In this document: positions 34,726 through 35,132 of the stretch, piece by piece
Numbering within the stretch: position 1 is the first letter of the stretch
How the letters are laid out: each line of letters opens with the position of its first letter
Source of the DNA: Mesorhizobium metallidurans STM 2683
Lineage (GTDB): Bacteria; Pseudomonadota; Alphaproteobacteria; Rhizobiales; Rhizobiaceae
DNA: 35,132 bases
Direction of reading: 5' to 3'
Assembly (NCBI RefSeq): GCF_000350085.1
Contig: NZ_CAUM01000057.1
Location: forward strand, 1 to 35,132
Notes under the pieces: generated by a model
What the model saw: the letters and a program-made list of their open reading frames with translations, nothing else
Databases searched by the model: none
Told to the model about the DNA's origin: nothing
Position numbers and translations under genes: made by a program

Positions 34726-35132
34726 TCAATAGCCGCCCATGCCGCCGCCGGCTGCAGGCGCGGCATCCTTGGCTGGGATGTCGCTGATCATCGCTTCCGC
34801 AGTAATCAGCAGGGCCGCGATCGAACATGCGTCCTGCAATGCGGTCCGCACCACCTTTGCCGGGTCGACGATGCCGGCCTTGATCATGTCGACATAGATC
34901 TCGTTCTGGGCGTCAAAGCCCTGATTGTGATCCTTGCTGTCGGAAAGCTTGCCGACAACGATCGAGCCTTCGACGCCGGAATTCTCGGCGATCTGGCGGA
35001 TCGGCGCCTCGAGCGCCCGCAGCACGATCGAAATGCCGGCCGTCATATCGGCATTGGCGCCGGCCAGCCCGACCAGCGCGGATCTCGCGCGCAGCAGCGC
35101 GACGCCGCCGCCCGGAACGATACCTTCTTCCA
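34726..35132 (-). CDS. groEL: Chaperonin GroEL, C-terminal part
   Basis: The frame runs off the right edge of the window. It reads [19 protein letters not shown], then [37 protein letters not shown], and [17 protein letters not shown], the universal end of the Hsp60 equatorial domain. GroEL forms two heptameric rings that fold proteins with GroES and ATP. The C-terminal tail is [11 protein letters not shown], shorter and ending in Tyr instead of the usual GGM repeats and Phe. Rhizobia carry several groEL copies; this may be an accessory copy. groES would lie beyond the window. Confidence 0.95.
   Translation of the reverse strand, partial: EEGIVPGGGVALLRARSALVGLAGANADMTAGISIVLRALEAPIRQIAENSGVEGSIVVGKLSDSKDHNQGFDAQNEIYVDMIKAGIVDPAKVVRTALQDACSIAALLITAEAMISDIPAKDAAPAAGGGMGGY

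Overview
This window looks like a chromosomal segment of an alphaproteobacterium of the order Rhizobiales, most likely Mesorhizobium or a close relative. The base composition is high in GC. The genes include rhizobial families: a Ros/MucR regulator, a two-gene methylmalonyl-CoA mutase, an AnsA-type asparaginase, DUF5330, DUF1491, DUF2336 and a DUF1214/DUF1254 pair. The intergenic regions carry palindromic repeats of the kind dispersed in rhizobial genomes. Genus assignment is inference from gene content and memory of the families, not from a search. Layout, left half: the window opens inside an L-asparaginase gene (2-556). Next are a Tat-exported parallel beta-helix protein and a divergent Gre-like factor. 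A RIME-like inverted repeat pair leads to an AbrB/Doc toxin-antitoxin operon with its own promoter and twin palindromic operators. The methylmalonyl-CoA mutase operon (small then large subunit, minus strand) follows, then a HerA-like ATPase, an exported alkaline phosphatase, an IS481 remnant, a Tat lipoprotein L,D-transpeptidase, a haloacid dehalogenase, a class IV aminotransferase, an Fe/Mn superoxide dismutase with a clear terminator, and a cytochrome c'/diheme cytochrome c pair. Layout, right half: a small SET-domain protein and oligopeptidase B on the minus strand, then a 570-base regulatory region with a dispersed repeat and two palindromes in front of mucR. SufE and a DUF5330 protein follow. 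A membrane histidine kinase overlaps a membrane-anchored peptidoglycan-binding protein, next to DUF1491 and DUF2336 genes and a tiny conserved-looking protein. A DUF1214/DUF1254 envelope pair lies just downstream of a class A penicillin-binding protein. The last part is a TetR regulator divergent from an FAD/GcvT oxidase and a trimethylamine-methyltransferase-like gene, then three minus-strand genes: a 53-residue basic protein, a small membrane protein and the 3' end of groEL. How the genes work together: most blocks are housekeeping or metabolic. The coherent modules are propionyl/methylmalonyl-CoA disposal, the toxin-antitoxin pair, the c-type cytochrome pair, the kinase plus peptidoglycan-binding pair (probably cell-cycle or envelope sensing), and the methylamine-type module under a TetR repressor. 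The most promising under-described items are the TetR-controlled GcvT/MttB module with a precise twin-operator layout, the self-regulated Doc module, and a 23-bp palindrome family with compensating arm changes found at two places in the window. I see no tRNA, rRNA, CRISPR array, intact insertion sequence or prophage.
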